Of a stretch of DNA of 64,000 nt, positions 1 through 10,299 are shown piece by piece. Under the pieces are notes generated by a model, which saw nothing but the letters and a program-made list of their open reading frames with translations, was not told the origin of the DNA and did no database searches. Every line of letters begins with the position of its first letter. Within the stretch, counting starts at the first letter, position 1. The translations under genes were made by a program, and so were the position numbers. Source of the stretch: Algihabitans sp965233705 (lineage in GTDB: Bacteria > Pseudomonadota > Alphaproteobacteria > Kiloniellales > DSM-21159); assembly GCA_965233705.1 (NCBI GenBank), contig CBDDTF010000004.1, positions 310,001 through 374,000 on the forward strand. Direction: 5' to 3'.

Positions 1-1
1 G

Positions 2-1060
2 GTGCTCTACGGCGACACGCCCTTCATTTCGCCGCAGACCCTGCAGGGCCTGCGCGCCCTGCGCAGCCACCCCGAGGGCGGCAAGCTGGTCGCCCTCGGC
101 TTCGAACCGCAGGACCCGACCGGCTACGGCCGCTTGCAGCTCGACGGCCACGGCAACCTGATCCAGGTCTACGAGCAGGCGGAGATCGACGCCGATCCCG
201 ACAAGGCGGCGCTGGGCGAGATCGGCCTGTGCAACGCCGGCGTGGTGCTGGCCGACGGCCCGACGCTCACGGCGCTGCTGGAGCGCGTCGACAACGACAA
301 CGCCAAGGGCGAGTTCTACCTGACCGACATCTACGCCCTGGCCAACCACAACGCCCGGCGCACCGCGGTCTACGTGGCGCCGGAGGAGGAGGTCATGGGG
401 ATCAACGACCGCCGCGAGCTGGCCGAGGCCGAGCGCATCGCCCAGGATCGCCTGCGCCGCCGGGCGATGGCCGCCGGCGCCACCCTGATCGGCGCGGAGA
501 CCATCTTCCTGCGCGAGGACACGGAGCTGGGCCGCGACACGGTGGTGCATCCCCACGTGGTCTTCGGCCCCGGCGTGCGCGTGGGCGCGGGCTGCGAGAT
601 CAAGTCCTTCAGCCACCTGGAGGGCTGTGCCCTGGCCGCCGGCGCGGTGGTCGGTCCCTTCGCGCGGCTGCGCCCGGGGGCCGAGCTGGGCGAGGGGGCG
701 CGGGTCGGCAATTTCGTCGAGGTCAAGAACGCCCGGCTCGGCGCCGGCGCCAAGGCCAACCACCTGACCTACATCGGCGACGCGGAGGTGGGCGCGGGCG
801 CCAACCTGGGCGCCGGCACCGTCACCTGCAACTACGACGGCTTTTCCAAGCACCGCACGGAGATCGGCGCGGGCGCCTTCATCGGCTCCAACGCGGCCCT
901 GGTGGCGCCGCTGCGGGTCGGCGCCGGCGCCATCGTCGGCGCCGGCAGCATCCTGACCCAGGATGTGGCCGACGAGGCCCTGGCCGTGGCGCGCGGGGCG
1001 CAGAAGCAGGTCGCCGGCGGCGCCCGACGGTTCCGGACGCGGCGCGGCGGCAAGGAGTAG
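2..1060 (+). CDS. glmU: Bifunctional UDP-GlcNAc pyrophosphorylase / GlcN-1-P acetyltransferase, 3' part
   Basis: GlmU acetylates glucosamine-1-phosphate and then makes UDP-N-acetylglucosamine for peptidoglycan and LPS. The window edge removes the N-terminus: the visible frame begins at a LYGDTPF motif that lies about 100 residues into the family, and 352 of the usual ~450 residues are present. Seen here are the end of the uridyltransferase domain (GEIGLCNAGVV, visible residues 73-82) and a left-handed beta-helix of G-A-G hexapeptides from about residue 165. The motif KANHLTYIGDA (visible residues 251-261) carries the catalytic histidine of the acetyltransferase site, and TVTCNYDG follows. glmS starts 4 nt after the stop, the usual glmU-glmS operon. 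Confidence 0.95.
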   Translation: MLYGDTPFISPQTLQGLRALRSHPEGGKLVALGFEPQDPTGYGRLQLDGHGNLIQVYEQAEIDADPDKAALGEIGLCNAGVVLADGPTLTALLERVDNDNAKGEFYLTDIYALANHNARRTAVYVAPEEEVMGINDRRELAEAERIAQDRLRRRAMAAGATLIGAETIFLREDTELGRDTVVHPHVVFGPGVRVGAGCEIKSFSHLEGCALAAGAVVGPFARLRPGAELGEGARVGNFVEVKNARLGAGAKANHLTYIGDAEVGAGANLGAGTVTCNYDGFSKHRTEIGAGAFIGSNAALVAPLRVGAGAIVGAGSILTQDVADEALAVARGAQKQVAGGARRFRTRRGGKE

Positions 1061-1064
1061 GGCG

Positions 1065-2884
<1,820 letters not shown>

Positions 2885-2888
<4 letters not shown>

Positions 2889-3391
2889 GCCGGGCGGGGC
2901 CCGACGCGGCGGTGGAGGTGCTGCGCGCCGACTACGCCGATCCGCGCCATGCCGCCGATCTGCTGCATCTGCTCGACGCCTACGCCCGCGATCCCATGGG
3001 CGGCGGCACGCCGCTGGGGGAGGTGGCCCGCCGCCGCCTGCTGCCCGAGCTGGCGCGGCGCCCCCACTGTTTCAGCCTGCTCGCCTACGTCGCCGGCGAG
3101 GCGGCGGGGCTCGCCAACTGCGTCGAGGGGTTCTCGACCTTCGCTGCGGCGCCGCTGGTCAACATCCACGATCTGGCCGTGCTGCCGGCCTATCGCGGCC
3201 GCGGGCTGGCGCAGCGCCTGCTGGCCGGCGTGGAGTCCGAGGCGCGGGCGCGCGGCTGCTGCAAGCTGACCCTGGAGGTGCTCGGCGGCAATGCGCCGGC
3301 CAAGGCGGCCTACCGCCGCTACGGCTTCGCCGGCTACGCTCTCGACCCGGCCAAGGGCCAGGCCGAGTTCTGGGAGAAGCCGCTGGGCTGA
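2885..3391 (+). CDS. GNAT family N-acetyltransferase
   Basis: A 168-residue protein of the Gcn5-related acetyltransferase fold. The acetyl-CoA pyrophosphate loop is seen as LPAYRGRGLAQRLL (about residues 100-113), followed by a typical motif B (NAPAKAAYRRYGFAGY). The start is GTG, overlapping the glmS stop by 4 nt, which points to translational coupling. The substrate cannot be told from sequence; the operon position after glmS does not by itself make it an amino-sugar acetyltransferase. Confidence 0.85.
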
Positions 3392-3395
3392 CGCG

Positions 3396-3434
3396 GCCGG
3401 GGCACGCCGCCGGGGCACGCCGCCGGGGCGCGCG
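3396..3434. repeat. 13-bp tandem repeat, three units
   Basis: Three consecutive 13-bp units of the form GCCGGGGCACGCC lie just after the GNAT stop; the third is degenerate. The rest of the 3392-3576 interval holds no gene that I can support; it must contain the promoter of the isochorismatase-like gene. Confidence 0.7.
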
Positions 3435-3576
3435 GGCCGCGGGTGCGACCAGTCGTCTGCCGGCCGACGCCGGCGCGTGCGCGTTCGGGCACTGGCGTTC
3501 GACCCGGCCGGCTTGCTAGCGTGCGGGGAATGTCCTCGGGCCGTCCGGCCCAGCTTTCGCGTGAGGAACCGAATCC

Positions 3577-4176
3577 ATGTCCGAGCCGCAGACCCTTCTG
3601 GCGATGGCCGGTGCGCCGGCCGCGCCGCCGGCCCTGTCCGAGTCGGCGGTGGTGATGATCGACGCGCAGCGCGAGTACCTGGACGGCCGCCTGCCGCTGG
3701 TCGGCGCCACGGCGGCCCTGGACGAGGCCGCGCGGCTGCTGACCCTGGCACGCCAGGCCGCCCGTCCGGTGATCCACGTGCGCCACAGGGGCAAGGTGGG
3801 TGGCCTGTTCGATCCCGAGACCACGGCCTACGCCATCGCCGAGCCGGTGCTGCCGGTCGGCGGGGAGCCGGTGGTCACCAAGACGCTGCCCAACAGCTTC
3901 GCCGGCACCGAGCTGGCCGAGCTGCTGAGCGGGCAGGGCATCAAGAACCTGTTGGTGGCCGGCTTCATGACCCACATGTGTGTCAGCTCGACCCTGCGGG
4001 CGGCCACCGATCTGGGCTACCGCTCGGCGGTCATCGCCGGCGCCTGCGCCACCCGCGATCTCCCCGACGGCCGCGGCGGGGTGGTACCGGCGGCCGAGCT
4101 GCAGCGCGCCGAGCTGGCGGCGCTGGGCGACCGCTTCGCCGTGGTGGTGGAGACCAGCGCCGAGATCCCGGCCTAG
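3577..4176 (+). CDS. Isochorismatase-like cysteine hydrolase
   Basis: A 199-residue member of the isochorismatase/nicotinamidase superfamily. The family's catalytic triad is visible as Asp29 (VMIDAQREY), Lys102 (VTKTLPNSF) and Cys135 (MTHMCVSS). The conserved non-proline cis-peptide region precedes the cysteine. Exact substrate is unknown; members hydrolyse isochorismate, nicotinamide, N-carbamoyl compounds or others. The stop codon TAG coincides with the first bases of a dispersed intergenic repeat, so the natural C-terminus may have been trimmed by a few residues. Confidence 0.88.
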   Translation: MSEPQTLLAMAGAPAAPPALSESAVVMIDAQREYLDGRLPLVGATAALDEAARLLTLARQAARPVIHVRHRGKVGGLFDPETTAYAIAEPVLPVGGEPVVTKTLPNSFAGTELAELLSGQGIKNLLVAGFMTHMCVSSTLRAATDLGYRSAVIAGACATRDLPDGRGGVVPAAELQRAELAALGDRFAVVVETSAEIPA

Positions 4177-4192
4177 AGTGATTTGCGACCGG
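4173..4192. repeat. Half-copy of TA-flanked palindromic element, type A
   Basis: CTAGAGTGATTTGCGACCGG matches the left arm of the type A elements at 15551 and 26761. No matching right arm is present, so this is a remnant. Its TAG is the stop codon of the upstream gene. Confidence 0.65.
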
Positions 4193-4321
4193 CGGGCGCG
4201 CAACGACGATCGGCCGCGACGCGTTCCGCGCCTTGACACCGGCGTGCCGCGGCGACGGCCCAATGCCGGAGGCGGCACGCCGCCCGAGGCGCGACAAAGA
4301 GAGAAGGAGGAAACCGAGGCC

Positions 4322-5809
4322 ATGAGCCTGTCCGTGAAGATCGATCCCGTGGGGGCGCCGCAGCTCGCCGACCCCGCCCTGTTCCGCCAGCAGGCCTACG
4401 TCGACGGCGCCTGGGTCGACGCCGACAGCGGCAAGACGCTGGAGGTGAGCAACCCGGCGACCGGCGAGGTGCTGGGCACCGTGCCCAACATGGGCGCCGC
4501 CGAGACCCGGCGCGCCCTGGAGGCGGCGAACGCCGCCTGGCCGGCCTGGCGCGCCAAGACCGCCAAGGAGCGCTCGCAGATCCTGCGCAAGTGGTTCGAC
4601 CTGATGATGGCGCATCAGGACGACCTGGCGGTGCTGATGACGATGGAGCAGGGCAAGCCGCTGGCCGAGGCCAAGGGCGAGATCGCCTACGGCGCCAGCT
4701 TCATCGAGTGGTTCGCCGAGGAGGCCAAGCGCGTCTACGGCGACATCATCCCCGGCCACCAGCCGGACAAGCGCATCGTGGTCATCAAGCAGCCGGTCGG
4801 CGTGGTCGCGGCGATCACCCCCTGGAACTTCCCGACCGCGATGATCACCCGCAAGGCCGGCCCGGCGCTGGCCGCCGGCTGCCCGATCGTCATCAAGCCG
4901 GCCAGCCAAACCCCCTATTCGGCGCTGGCGCTCTGCGAGCTGGCCGAGCGGGCCGGCCTGCCCAAGGGGCTGCTGTCGGTGGTGACCGGCAGCGCGCGCG
5001 AGATCGGCGGCGAGATGACCTCCAACCCGATCGTGCGCAAGGTTACCTTCACCGGCTCCACCGAGGTCGGCAAGCTGCTGATGGAGCAGTCGGCCAAGAC
5101 GGTGAAGAAGGTCTCCATGGAGCTGGGCGGCAACGCGCCCTTCCTGGTGTTCGACGATGCCGACCTGGACGCGGCCGTCGAGGGCGCCATGATGTGCAAG
5201 TTCCGCAACACCGGGCAGACCTGCGTGTGCGCCAACCGCATCTACGTGCAGGACGCGGTCTACGACGCCTTCGCCGCCAAGCTGGCCGAGAAGGTCAAGG
5301 GCCTCAAGGTCGGCTACGGCCTGCAGGAGGGCGTCAGCCAGGGGCCGCTGATCGACGAGTCGGCGCTGGACAAGGTGAAGGAGCATGTCGCCGATGCCAC
5401 CGCCAAGGGCGCGCGCGTCGCCGTCGGCGGCGAGCCGCACGAGCTGGGCGGCACCTTCTTCCAACCGACCCTGCTGACCGAGGTGACCACGGAGATGAAG
5501 GTGACCCGCGAGGAGACCTTCGGCCCGGTCGCCCCGCTGTTCCGCTTCAAGACCGAGGAGGAGGCGATCGCCCTGGCCAACGACACGGAGTTCGGCCTGG
5601 CCAGCTACTTCTACGCCCGCGACCTCGGCCGCATCTGGCGCGTCGGCGAGGGCCTGGAGAGCGGCATCGTCGGCATCAACACCGGGATCATCTCCACCGA
5701 GGTCGCGCCCTTCGGCGGCGTCAAGGAGTCCGGCGTCGGCCGCGAGGGCTCCAAGTACGGCATCGAGGACTTCCTCGAGATCAAATACCTGTGCATGGGC
5801 GGCGTGTAG
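4322..5809 (+). CDS. gabD: NAD(P)-dependent succinate-semialdehyde dehydrogenase
   Basis: Oxidises succinate semialdehyde to succinate, typically the last step of GABA degradation. The protein has 495 residues and is collinear with GabD-type aldehyde dehydrogenases. Seen are the Rossmann and cofactor segments, the general-base motif MELGGNAP and the catalytic cysteine in NTGQTCVCANR; the doubled Cys-X-Cys is typical of GabD. The start ATG at 4322 has a strong AGAAGGAGG-type ribosome site about 8 nt upstream. No gabT aminotransferase is adjacent, so the physiological aldehyde is inferred from family only. Confidence 0.9.
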   Translation: MSLSVKIDPVGAPQLADPALFRQQAYVDGAWVDADSGKTLEVSNPATGEVLGTVPNMGAAETRRALEAANAAWPAWRAKTAKERSQILRKWFDLMMAHQDDLAVLMTMEQGKPLAEAKGEIAYGASFIEWFAEEAKRVYGDIIPGHQPDKRIVVIKQPVGVVAAITPWNFPTAMITRKAGPALAAGCPIVIKPASQTPYSALALCELAERAGLPKGLLSVVTGSAREIGGEMTSNPIVRKVTFTGSTEVGKLLMEQSAKTVKKVSMELGGNAPFLVFDDADLDAAVEGAMMCKFRNTGQTCVCANRIYVQDAVYDAFAAKLAEKVKGLKVGYGLQEGVSQGPLIDESALDKVKEHVADATAKGARVAVGGEPHELGGTFFQPTLLTEVTTEMKVTREETFGPVAPLFRFKTEEEAIALANDTEFGLASYFYARDLGRIWRVGEGLESGIVGINTGIISTEVAPFGGVKESGVGREGSKYGIEDFLEIKYLCMGGV

Positions 5810-5815
5810 GCGCCG

Positions 5816-5876
5816 AGAGCGATGCCCGACCTGAGTGACCGCCTTGGCGAGTCGTCAGGTCGGAGAGCATCGCTCC
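5816..5876. repeat. Palindromic intergenic element, type C (degenerate ends)
   Basis: The arms GAGCGATGCCCGACCTGA and TCAGGTCGGAGAGCATCGCTC face each other around a short loop just after gabD. The same arms occur at 54400-54461. It could terminate gabD transcription. The remainder of 5877-6076 shows no gene. Confidence 0.7.
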
Positions 5877-6076
5877 AAGCCTCTGGTCCAGGGCGGGTGT
5901 TGCCTGGCCGGCGGGCCCACAAAGCGGGGCCGCATGCTCGGACACCGCCCTGGCCGTCAGCTCTCAGCCCCTCACCCGCAGGCGATGGGGCCGGAGATGC
6001 AGGGCGCGGGCCGCGGTGGCGGTCCGCGCCCTGCGCATTTGAGGTCCCCCGGTCAGGTCCCGGTCAGGCCCCGGCC

Positions 6077-7396
6077 TCAGGCGGCGCGGCGTTCCACCAT
6101 CTCTTGGAAGGCCGCGCTGATCGCGCGCATGTGCGGCTGCATGTAGGGGAAGTTGGCGGCGTGGTCGAAGGAGTGGCGCATCGCCGCGTTCAGCTCGAAG
6201 ATCAGCAGCGTGCCGTCGTCGAGCTGGGTGAAGTCGAAACCGAACCAGTCCAGGCCGACCAGCCGCACCAGCGCCTCCAGCCGGCGGTAGGCCGCGCGCC
6301 CAAGCACCGCCTCGGGGTCCTCCAGGAAGGCGCGCTCCTGCGCCGTCATCCAGTCGTTGCGGGCCATCACCGTCAGGCGGTTGGAGCCGTGCACGTTCCA
6401 CACTTCGTCGATGTGCGAGACCACCGGATAGAGCCGACCGTCGATCGCGAACATGCGCTTCTTGTTGAACCAGCGCTGTCCGTCCGGCCCGCGCCAGGAG
6501 CTGTCGCGGTAGGCGATCAGGTAGAAGCTGGTCGCCCGGCTGGCGGCGAAGTAGGCGGCCAGCTCCTCCTCGGTCGCCAGCAGCGCCACGCTGCGCCCGG
6601 TCTGGGTGCCGGTCTCGCGGACGATCAGCGGCCAGCCGAAGTCGCGCGGCCGGACCGCGGCCGCGGAGTCCGCCGGCGGGGTGCCGGGGGCGCGCTCGAA
6701 GCGCTCGGTGCGCGGGAAGGCGAAGCCGGGCAGCGGATCGAGGCGGCGGTGGTTGGCGTCGCGCGTGGTCTGGGCGACCAGCGCCGGCCGGTTGATCACC
6801 GGCAGCTCCGGGTGGTGTTCGATCAGCCGCTCCAGACCGGCCAGCCCCGACGGCGCCTGGTCGGCGTCGCCCACCGTGTTGAGCAGCAGGCGGACCGGCG
6901 GCAGGTCGACCTCGGGCGGTGTCTCGCCCAGGAATGTCAGGCGGTGCAGGGCGATGCGCCGGCTGTCGAGCAGGAAGGAGGTGGAGAAGTGGCCGCCGCG
7001 CAGCTTGACCGTCGGGCCGCCGTCGCGGTGCCGCCCCAGGATATACCGCGCGCCCTCCAGGCAGCGCAGCTTGAGCACCTCGAGGCGGCCGCCGGGCTCG
7101 GCCGCGCGCCTGAGCGGGTGGCGGGCGAAGTAGCTCTGCGTCACCGCTGCGCCCTCGGCGCCGCGGCCGGTCTGGTGCAGCAGCGCGGCGCGGGCCGTGG
7201 CCGCCTCCTCCGATGCGGGGTCGGCGGCCTGCCAGCAGGCGCAGAGCCGCTCCGCCGCAGCCAGCTCGCCGCGGGCCATGAGGTGCTGCAGGGTCGCGCG
7301 CAGCTCCGCGCCGTCCAACCCGCCGGCGGTCAACAGGCGGGCGGCGGCGGCGCCGTCGGGCAGGCCCGGTGCGGAGGTGGGTCGTTGCTCCGGCAA
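6077..7396 (-). CDS. ATP-grasp-like protein with TPR-like N-terminus
   Basis: A 439-residue protein. Residues ~15-110 are alanine/leucine-rich paired helices resembling tetratricopeptide repeats. The rest reads like an ATP-grasp fold: a phosphate/ATP-binding strand GWPLIVRETGTQTGRSVAL and a C-terminal metal-site strand LDWFGFDFTQLDDGTLLIFELNAA, where the Asp and the Glu-x-Asn would bind Mg-ATP. I do not recognise a named family or substrate. ATP-grasp enzymes ligate carboxylates to amines or thiols. The gene stands alone between gabD (convergent) and the SRAP gene (same strand, 199 bp upstream). Confidence 0.6.
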   Translation of the reverse strand: MPEQRPTSAPGLPDGAAAARLLTAGGLDGAELRATLQHLMARGELAAAERLCACWQAADPASEEAATARAALLHQTGRGAEGAAVTQSYFARHPLRRAAEPGGRLEVLKLRCLEGARYILGRHRDGGPTVKLRGGHFSTSFLLDSRRIALHRLTFLGETPPEVDLPPVRLLLNTVGDADQAPSGLAGLERLIEHHPELPVINRPALVAQTTRDANHRRLDPLPGFAFPRTERFERAPGTPPADSAAAVRPRDFGWPLIVRETGTQTGRSVALLATEEELAAYFAASRATSFYLIAYRDSSWRGPDGQRWFNKKRMFAIDGRLYPVVSHIDEVWNVHGSNRLTVMARNDWMTAQERAFLEDPEAVLGRAAYRRLEALVRLVGLDWFGFDFTQLDDGTLLIFELNAAMRHSFDHAANFPYMQPHMRAISAAFQEMVERRAA

Positions 7397-7509
7397 AATG
7401 CGTCCCTTTCGTAGCCGCGCGGTGCCTCGGCGCCGAGCGGGACCGGGGCGGAGACGGCAAGATGCCGTGCGCCGGCCGCGCCGGTCCAGCCCTCCGGGCC
7501 ATCTTCCTC

Positions 7510-7584
7510 CGGGCGGCTCTCCCTTGCCCAGCTCTCCCTCGGGCAGCTCTCCCTCGGGCAGCTCTCCCTCGGGCCGCTCTCCCC
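7510..7584. repeat. 15-bp tandem repeat, five units
   Basis: Five consecutive 15-bp units of consensus CGGGCAGCTCTCCCT lie between the SRAP stop and the ATP-grasp start. Units 3 and 4 are identical and the others carry two to three changes. It is outside both genes. No function is evident. Confidence 0.85.
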
Positions 7585-7594
7585 CGGGCCGAGG

Positions 7595-8341
7595 CTAGAA
7601 CAGGCTGCCCTGGCCGGAGGGGCCGGTGCCCGGCTTGGGCGCTGGCGCGCCCGCGCCGGCCGAAGACGCGGCCGGGGCAACCTCCTCGAGCAGGGCGAGG
7701 TCATCGTTGGCCACCGCGTTGACCCGGTCCGAGACGGGATAGGCGCGCAGCGGCGCGGCCGGATGGGGCCGCAGCAGCGCCTGCAGCGCGGCACGGCCGG
7801 CCTGGGGGTCGAGCCAGGTGGACAGCGCTTCGGCCGGCAGGATCACCGGCATGCGCGGGTGGATCGGGGCGAGGTCGGCGTTGGCCTCGGTCGTCAGGAT
7901 GGTGCAGGTCTCGAGCGGGCCGTCGCCGGCCGTCTCGTTGCGTTCCCAAAGGCCGGCGAAGGCGAAGGGGGCGCTGTCGCGCCGCGCCACGCGGTAGGGC
8001 TGCTTGCCGCCGCCGGGCCGCTTTTGCCACTCGTAGAAGCCGTCGGCCGGGATCAGGCAGCGACGCCGGGCGAAGGCCTGGCGGAAGGCCGGCTTGTCCG
8101 CCGCCGATTCGGCGCGGGCGTTGATCATGCGGTTGCCGATGCCGGCGTCGTCCGCCCAGAAGGGCACCAGGCCCCACTTCAGCCAGCCGGCATGGCGCCG
8201 GCCGTCGGCGCCCAGGCGGATGGCCAGGATCTCCTGCCCGGGGGCGATGTTGGCGCGCGCCGGCAGATTGGGCAGCTCGACGAAGTCGAAGGCCTCGCGC
8301 AGGGATTCCGGCGGAGAGGTAAGGGTGAAGCGGCCGCACAT
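7595..8341 (-). CDS. SOS response-associated peptidase (SRAP/HMCES family)
   Basis: Members of the SRAP (YedK/HMCES) family crosslink through their N-terminal cysteine to abasic sites in single-stranded DNA and protect them. The ATG at 8341 is chosen over the one 12 nt upstream because it gives MCGRFT, placing the catalytic Cys at position 2. The conserved MINARAES (Asn/Arg), GFYEWQ (Glu) and HPRMPVIL (His) motifs are all present. 248 residues, normal length. The C-terminus is a Pro/Ala-rich tail. No LexA box was recognised upstream. Confidence 0.93.
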   Translation of the reverse strand: MCGRFTLTSPPESLREAFDFVELPNLPARANIAPGQEILAIRLGADGRRHAGWLKWGLVPFWADDAGIGNRMINARAESAADKPAFRQAFARRRCLIPADGFYEWQKRPGGGKQPYRVARRDSAPFAFAGLWERNETAGDGPLETCTILTTEANADLAPIHPRMPVILPAEALSTWLDPQAGRAALQALLRPHPAAPLRAYPVSDRVNAVANDDLALLEEVAPAASSAGAGAPAPKPGTGPSGQGSLF

Positions 8342-8402
8342 GGCGGCGAGCATAGCCCGCGCCGGGCAGCCGCGCCACGGGGGCGCGGCCCCGAAACGAC
8401 TT

Positions 8403-8430
8403 GGGGCGCCGCGGTCTCCCGCGGCGCCCC
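8403..8430 (-). terminator. Terminator-like hairpin after the OmpA-family gene
   Basis: A perfect 12-bp stem (GGGGCGCCGCGG) with a 4-nt loop lies 28 nt past the OmpA-family stop. On the minus strand it is followed by only a short T-containing tract, so it may work as a weak or bidirectional terminator. Confidence 0.6.
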
Positions 8431-8457
8431 AGCCGTAACGAACCGGCTCGTGGTCGC

Positions 8458-9309
8458 TTACTGGATCACGATCTCGACGCGGCGGTTGGCGGGCTCGCGC
8501 ACGCCGTCCGGAGTCGGCACGGCGGGCTCGGCCTCGCCGCGGCCGGCGACCGAGATGTTCTGGCTCAGGATGCCCTGGGCCACCAGCGCGTCACGCACGG
8601 CGTTGGCGCGGCGCAGGGACAGAGCCAGGTTGTAGGCCTCCGGGCCGGCGCGGTCGGCGTGACCGGTCACCGAGAAGTCGATGATGCCCATGCGCTGCGC
8701 TTCGGCCACGGCCTCGTCGATCACGTTCATGCCCTCGCCGTCGATCTCCGAGCTGTCGAAGGCGAAGTAGACGATGTAGGGCTCGGGCGCGGCCATCGGC
8801 TGCGGCTCCGGCACCATCGCGGCTTCCAGGGCCTCGATCGCGGTGTAGAACTCGTCGCGGCAGGCGGCGATGTGGTCGGGCTGATGGTTCTCTTCCTGCT
8901 GCTCGACCCAGCAGTCGAAGCGGCCCTGCGCGTGCGCGGCCTCCATCGGCGCCTTCGCGCGGGCGGTCGCCTCGAGCGCGGCCATCAGGCGGCCGCGGGC
9001 GTCGGTCATCTCGCCGATCTTGTCTTCCGGCAGATCCCAGTTCGCGAGCTCTTCCGGCAGGACCACGTCGTTGTTCGCGGCGGCCATGGCCTTGCGCGCG
9101 AACAGGCCGGCGTCCGGCCAGTCGTACATCAGGTCGGCCTCGTAGAGCGTCAGCTCCTTGTACTCGTCGAAGAGGGCCTGATTGAACGGGGTCCCGCCTG
9201 CGGCCTCCATGCCGCGAACGGCGTCCACATCGTTGATGTCGGACAGGCTGGCGCAGCCGGCCAGCAAGCCGAGGGCGGCGAAGGCGCCGACCACTTTCAT
9301 GCGCAACAT
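8458..9309 (-). CDS. OmpA-family outer-membrane lipoprotein
   Basis: A 283-residue lipoprotein. A signal peptide with lipobox LLAGC puts the lipidated Cys at residue 19. The middle (~25-165) is charged and helical with no recognised domain. The C-terminal ~105 residues are an OmpA-like peptidoglycan-binding domain: YFAFDSSEID, VTGHADRAGPEAYNLALS and the ending NRRVEIVIQ. It therefore probably tethers the outer membrane to peptidoglycan. The start at 9309 has a GGAGGAG ribosome site 7 nt upstream. It resembles Pal or other OmpA-like lipoproteins, but no tol genes are adjacent. Confidence 0.88.
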   Translation of the reverse strand: MLRMKVVGAFAALGLLAGCASLSDINDVDAVRGMEAAGGTPFNQALFDEYKELTLYEADLMYDWPDAGLFARKAMAAANNDVVLPEELANWDLPEDKIGEMTDARGRLMAALEATARAKAPMEAAHAQGRFDCWVEQQEENHQPDHIAACRDEFYTAIEALEAAMVPEPQPMAAPEPYIVYFAFDSSEIDGEGMNVIDEAVAEAQRMGIIDFSVTGHADRAGPEAYNLALSLRRANAVRDALVAQGILSQNISVAGRGEAEPAVPTPDGVREPANRRVEIVIQ

Positions 9310-9645
9310 AAAGCTACTCCTCCATACGCGGTGAGGTCTCAGGCGTTGTCGTCAGCGCCCGGATACGCGAACAGCGCCCCGGACGGTATTGGGGCCCTGA
9401 ACCATTGGAGGAATGCCCCCCTCCAAGTCAGAACTTCGGCGAAAACCTTAGTTCACCGCCACGTGGATGTCAAAAGACCATACAGTGACGAGAGAATAAA
9501 TTTTCGCCGGAGAATCCGCCATTTGACGGCCCTGACGGGGGGCTGGGACGGCGCCGTGGCGCCGTCGTGACAGGCGGCCGCGACCGGCCGCGTCGGCGGC
9601 GCCGGACTCCCGCGCCGGATGCCGCTGTCCCTGCGCGCGAGGCGG
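9310..9645. other. Intergenic region, no gene seen
   Basis: 336 bp between the OmpA-family gene and ynjD (both on the minus strand). It contains a locally AT-rich patch at about 9465-9510, unusual for this genome, which is a plausible promoter site for the OmpA-family gene. No reading frame with coding character was found. Confidence 0.5.
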
Positions 9646-10299
9646 TCACGGGGCGTCCGCCTCGTCCGGTGCCAGCGCCACCACCGCTCCGCCCGCGGCC
9701 TCCGCGTCGTCGGGGTCGTGGGTGACCAGCAGGGTCGGCAGGCCGCGGGCGCGGGCATGGGAGAAGACGAAGGCGCGAATCCGCCCGCGCAGGGCGACGT
9801 CCAGCTTGGCGAAGGGCTCGTCGAGCAGCAGGGCGCGTGGCCGCGCCAGCAGGGTGCGCAGCAGCGCCACCCGGGCCCGCTGGCCGCCGGACAGGGTGGC
9901 CGGATCGCGGGTCTCGAAGCCCTCCAGGCCGGCCTCGGCCAGGGCCGCGGCGATCGCCTGGCGCCGCCGGGTACGGCCGCGAAGGTCGCGCGGCAGGCCG
10001 AAGGCCAGGTTTTCCGCCACGCTGAGGTGGGGGAACAGCAGGTCGTCCTGAAACAGGATGCCGATCCGCCGCCGCTCGGGCGGCAGCGGCGCCAGGTCCG
10101 CCCCCTCCAGCAGGGCGCGCCCCTCGCTGGCGAAGCCGCGGTCGAGCGTGCCGCAGAGAAAGTCCAGCAGGCTCGACTTGCCGCTGCCGGAGGGGCCCAT
10201 GACGGTGACGATCTCGCCGTCGGGCACGCGCAGGCTGAGCGGCGCGAACAGCCGCCGCCCCTCCAGGCGCAGCGTCACGGCCTGAAGCTCCAGGGTCAT
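9646..10299 (-). CDS. ynjD: ABC transporter ATP-binding protein, YnjD-type
   Basis: A 217-residue ABC ATPase. The Walker A GPSGSGKSS, signature LSGGQRARVALL and Walker B LLLDEPF motifs, plus the switch histidine in VTHDP, are all intact. The ATG at 10299 overlaps the permease stop by 4 nt. Its partners, a fused two-domain permease and a YnjB-like binding protein, identify the set as the YnjBCD group, whose substrate is not established; the thiamine (ThiBPQ) group is the closest alternative. Confidence 0.85.
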   Translation of the reverse strand: MTLELQAVTLRLEGRRLFAPLSLRVPDGEIVTVMGPSGSGKSSLLDFLCGTLDRGFASEGRALLEGADLAPLPPERRRIGILFQDDLLFPHLSVAENLAFGLPRDLRGRTRRRQAIAAALAEAGLEGFETRDPATLSGGQRARVALLRTLLARPRALLLDEPFAKLDVALRGRIRAFVFSHARARGLPTLLVTHDPDDAEAAGGAVVALAPDEADAP

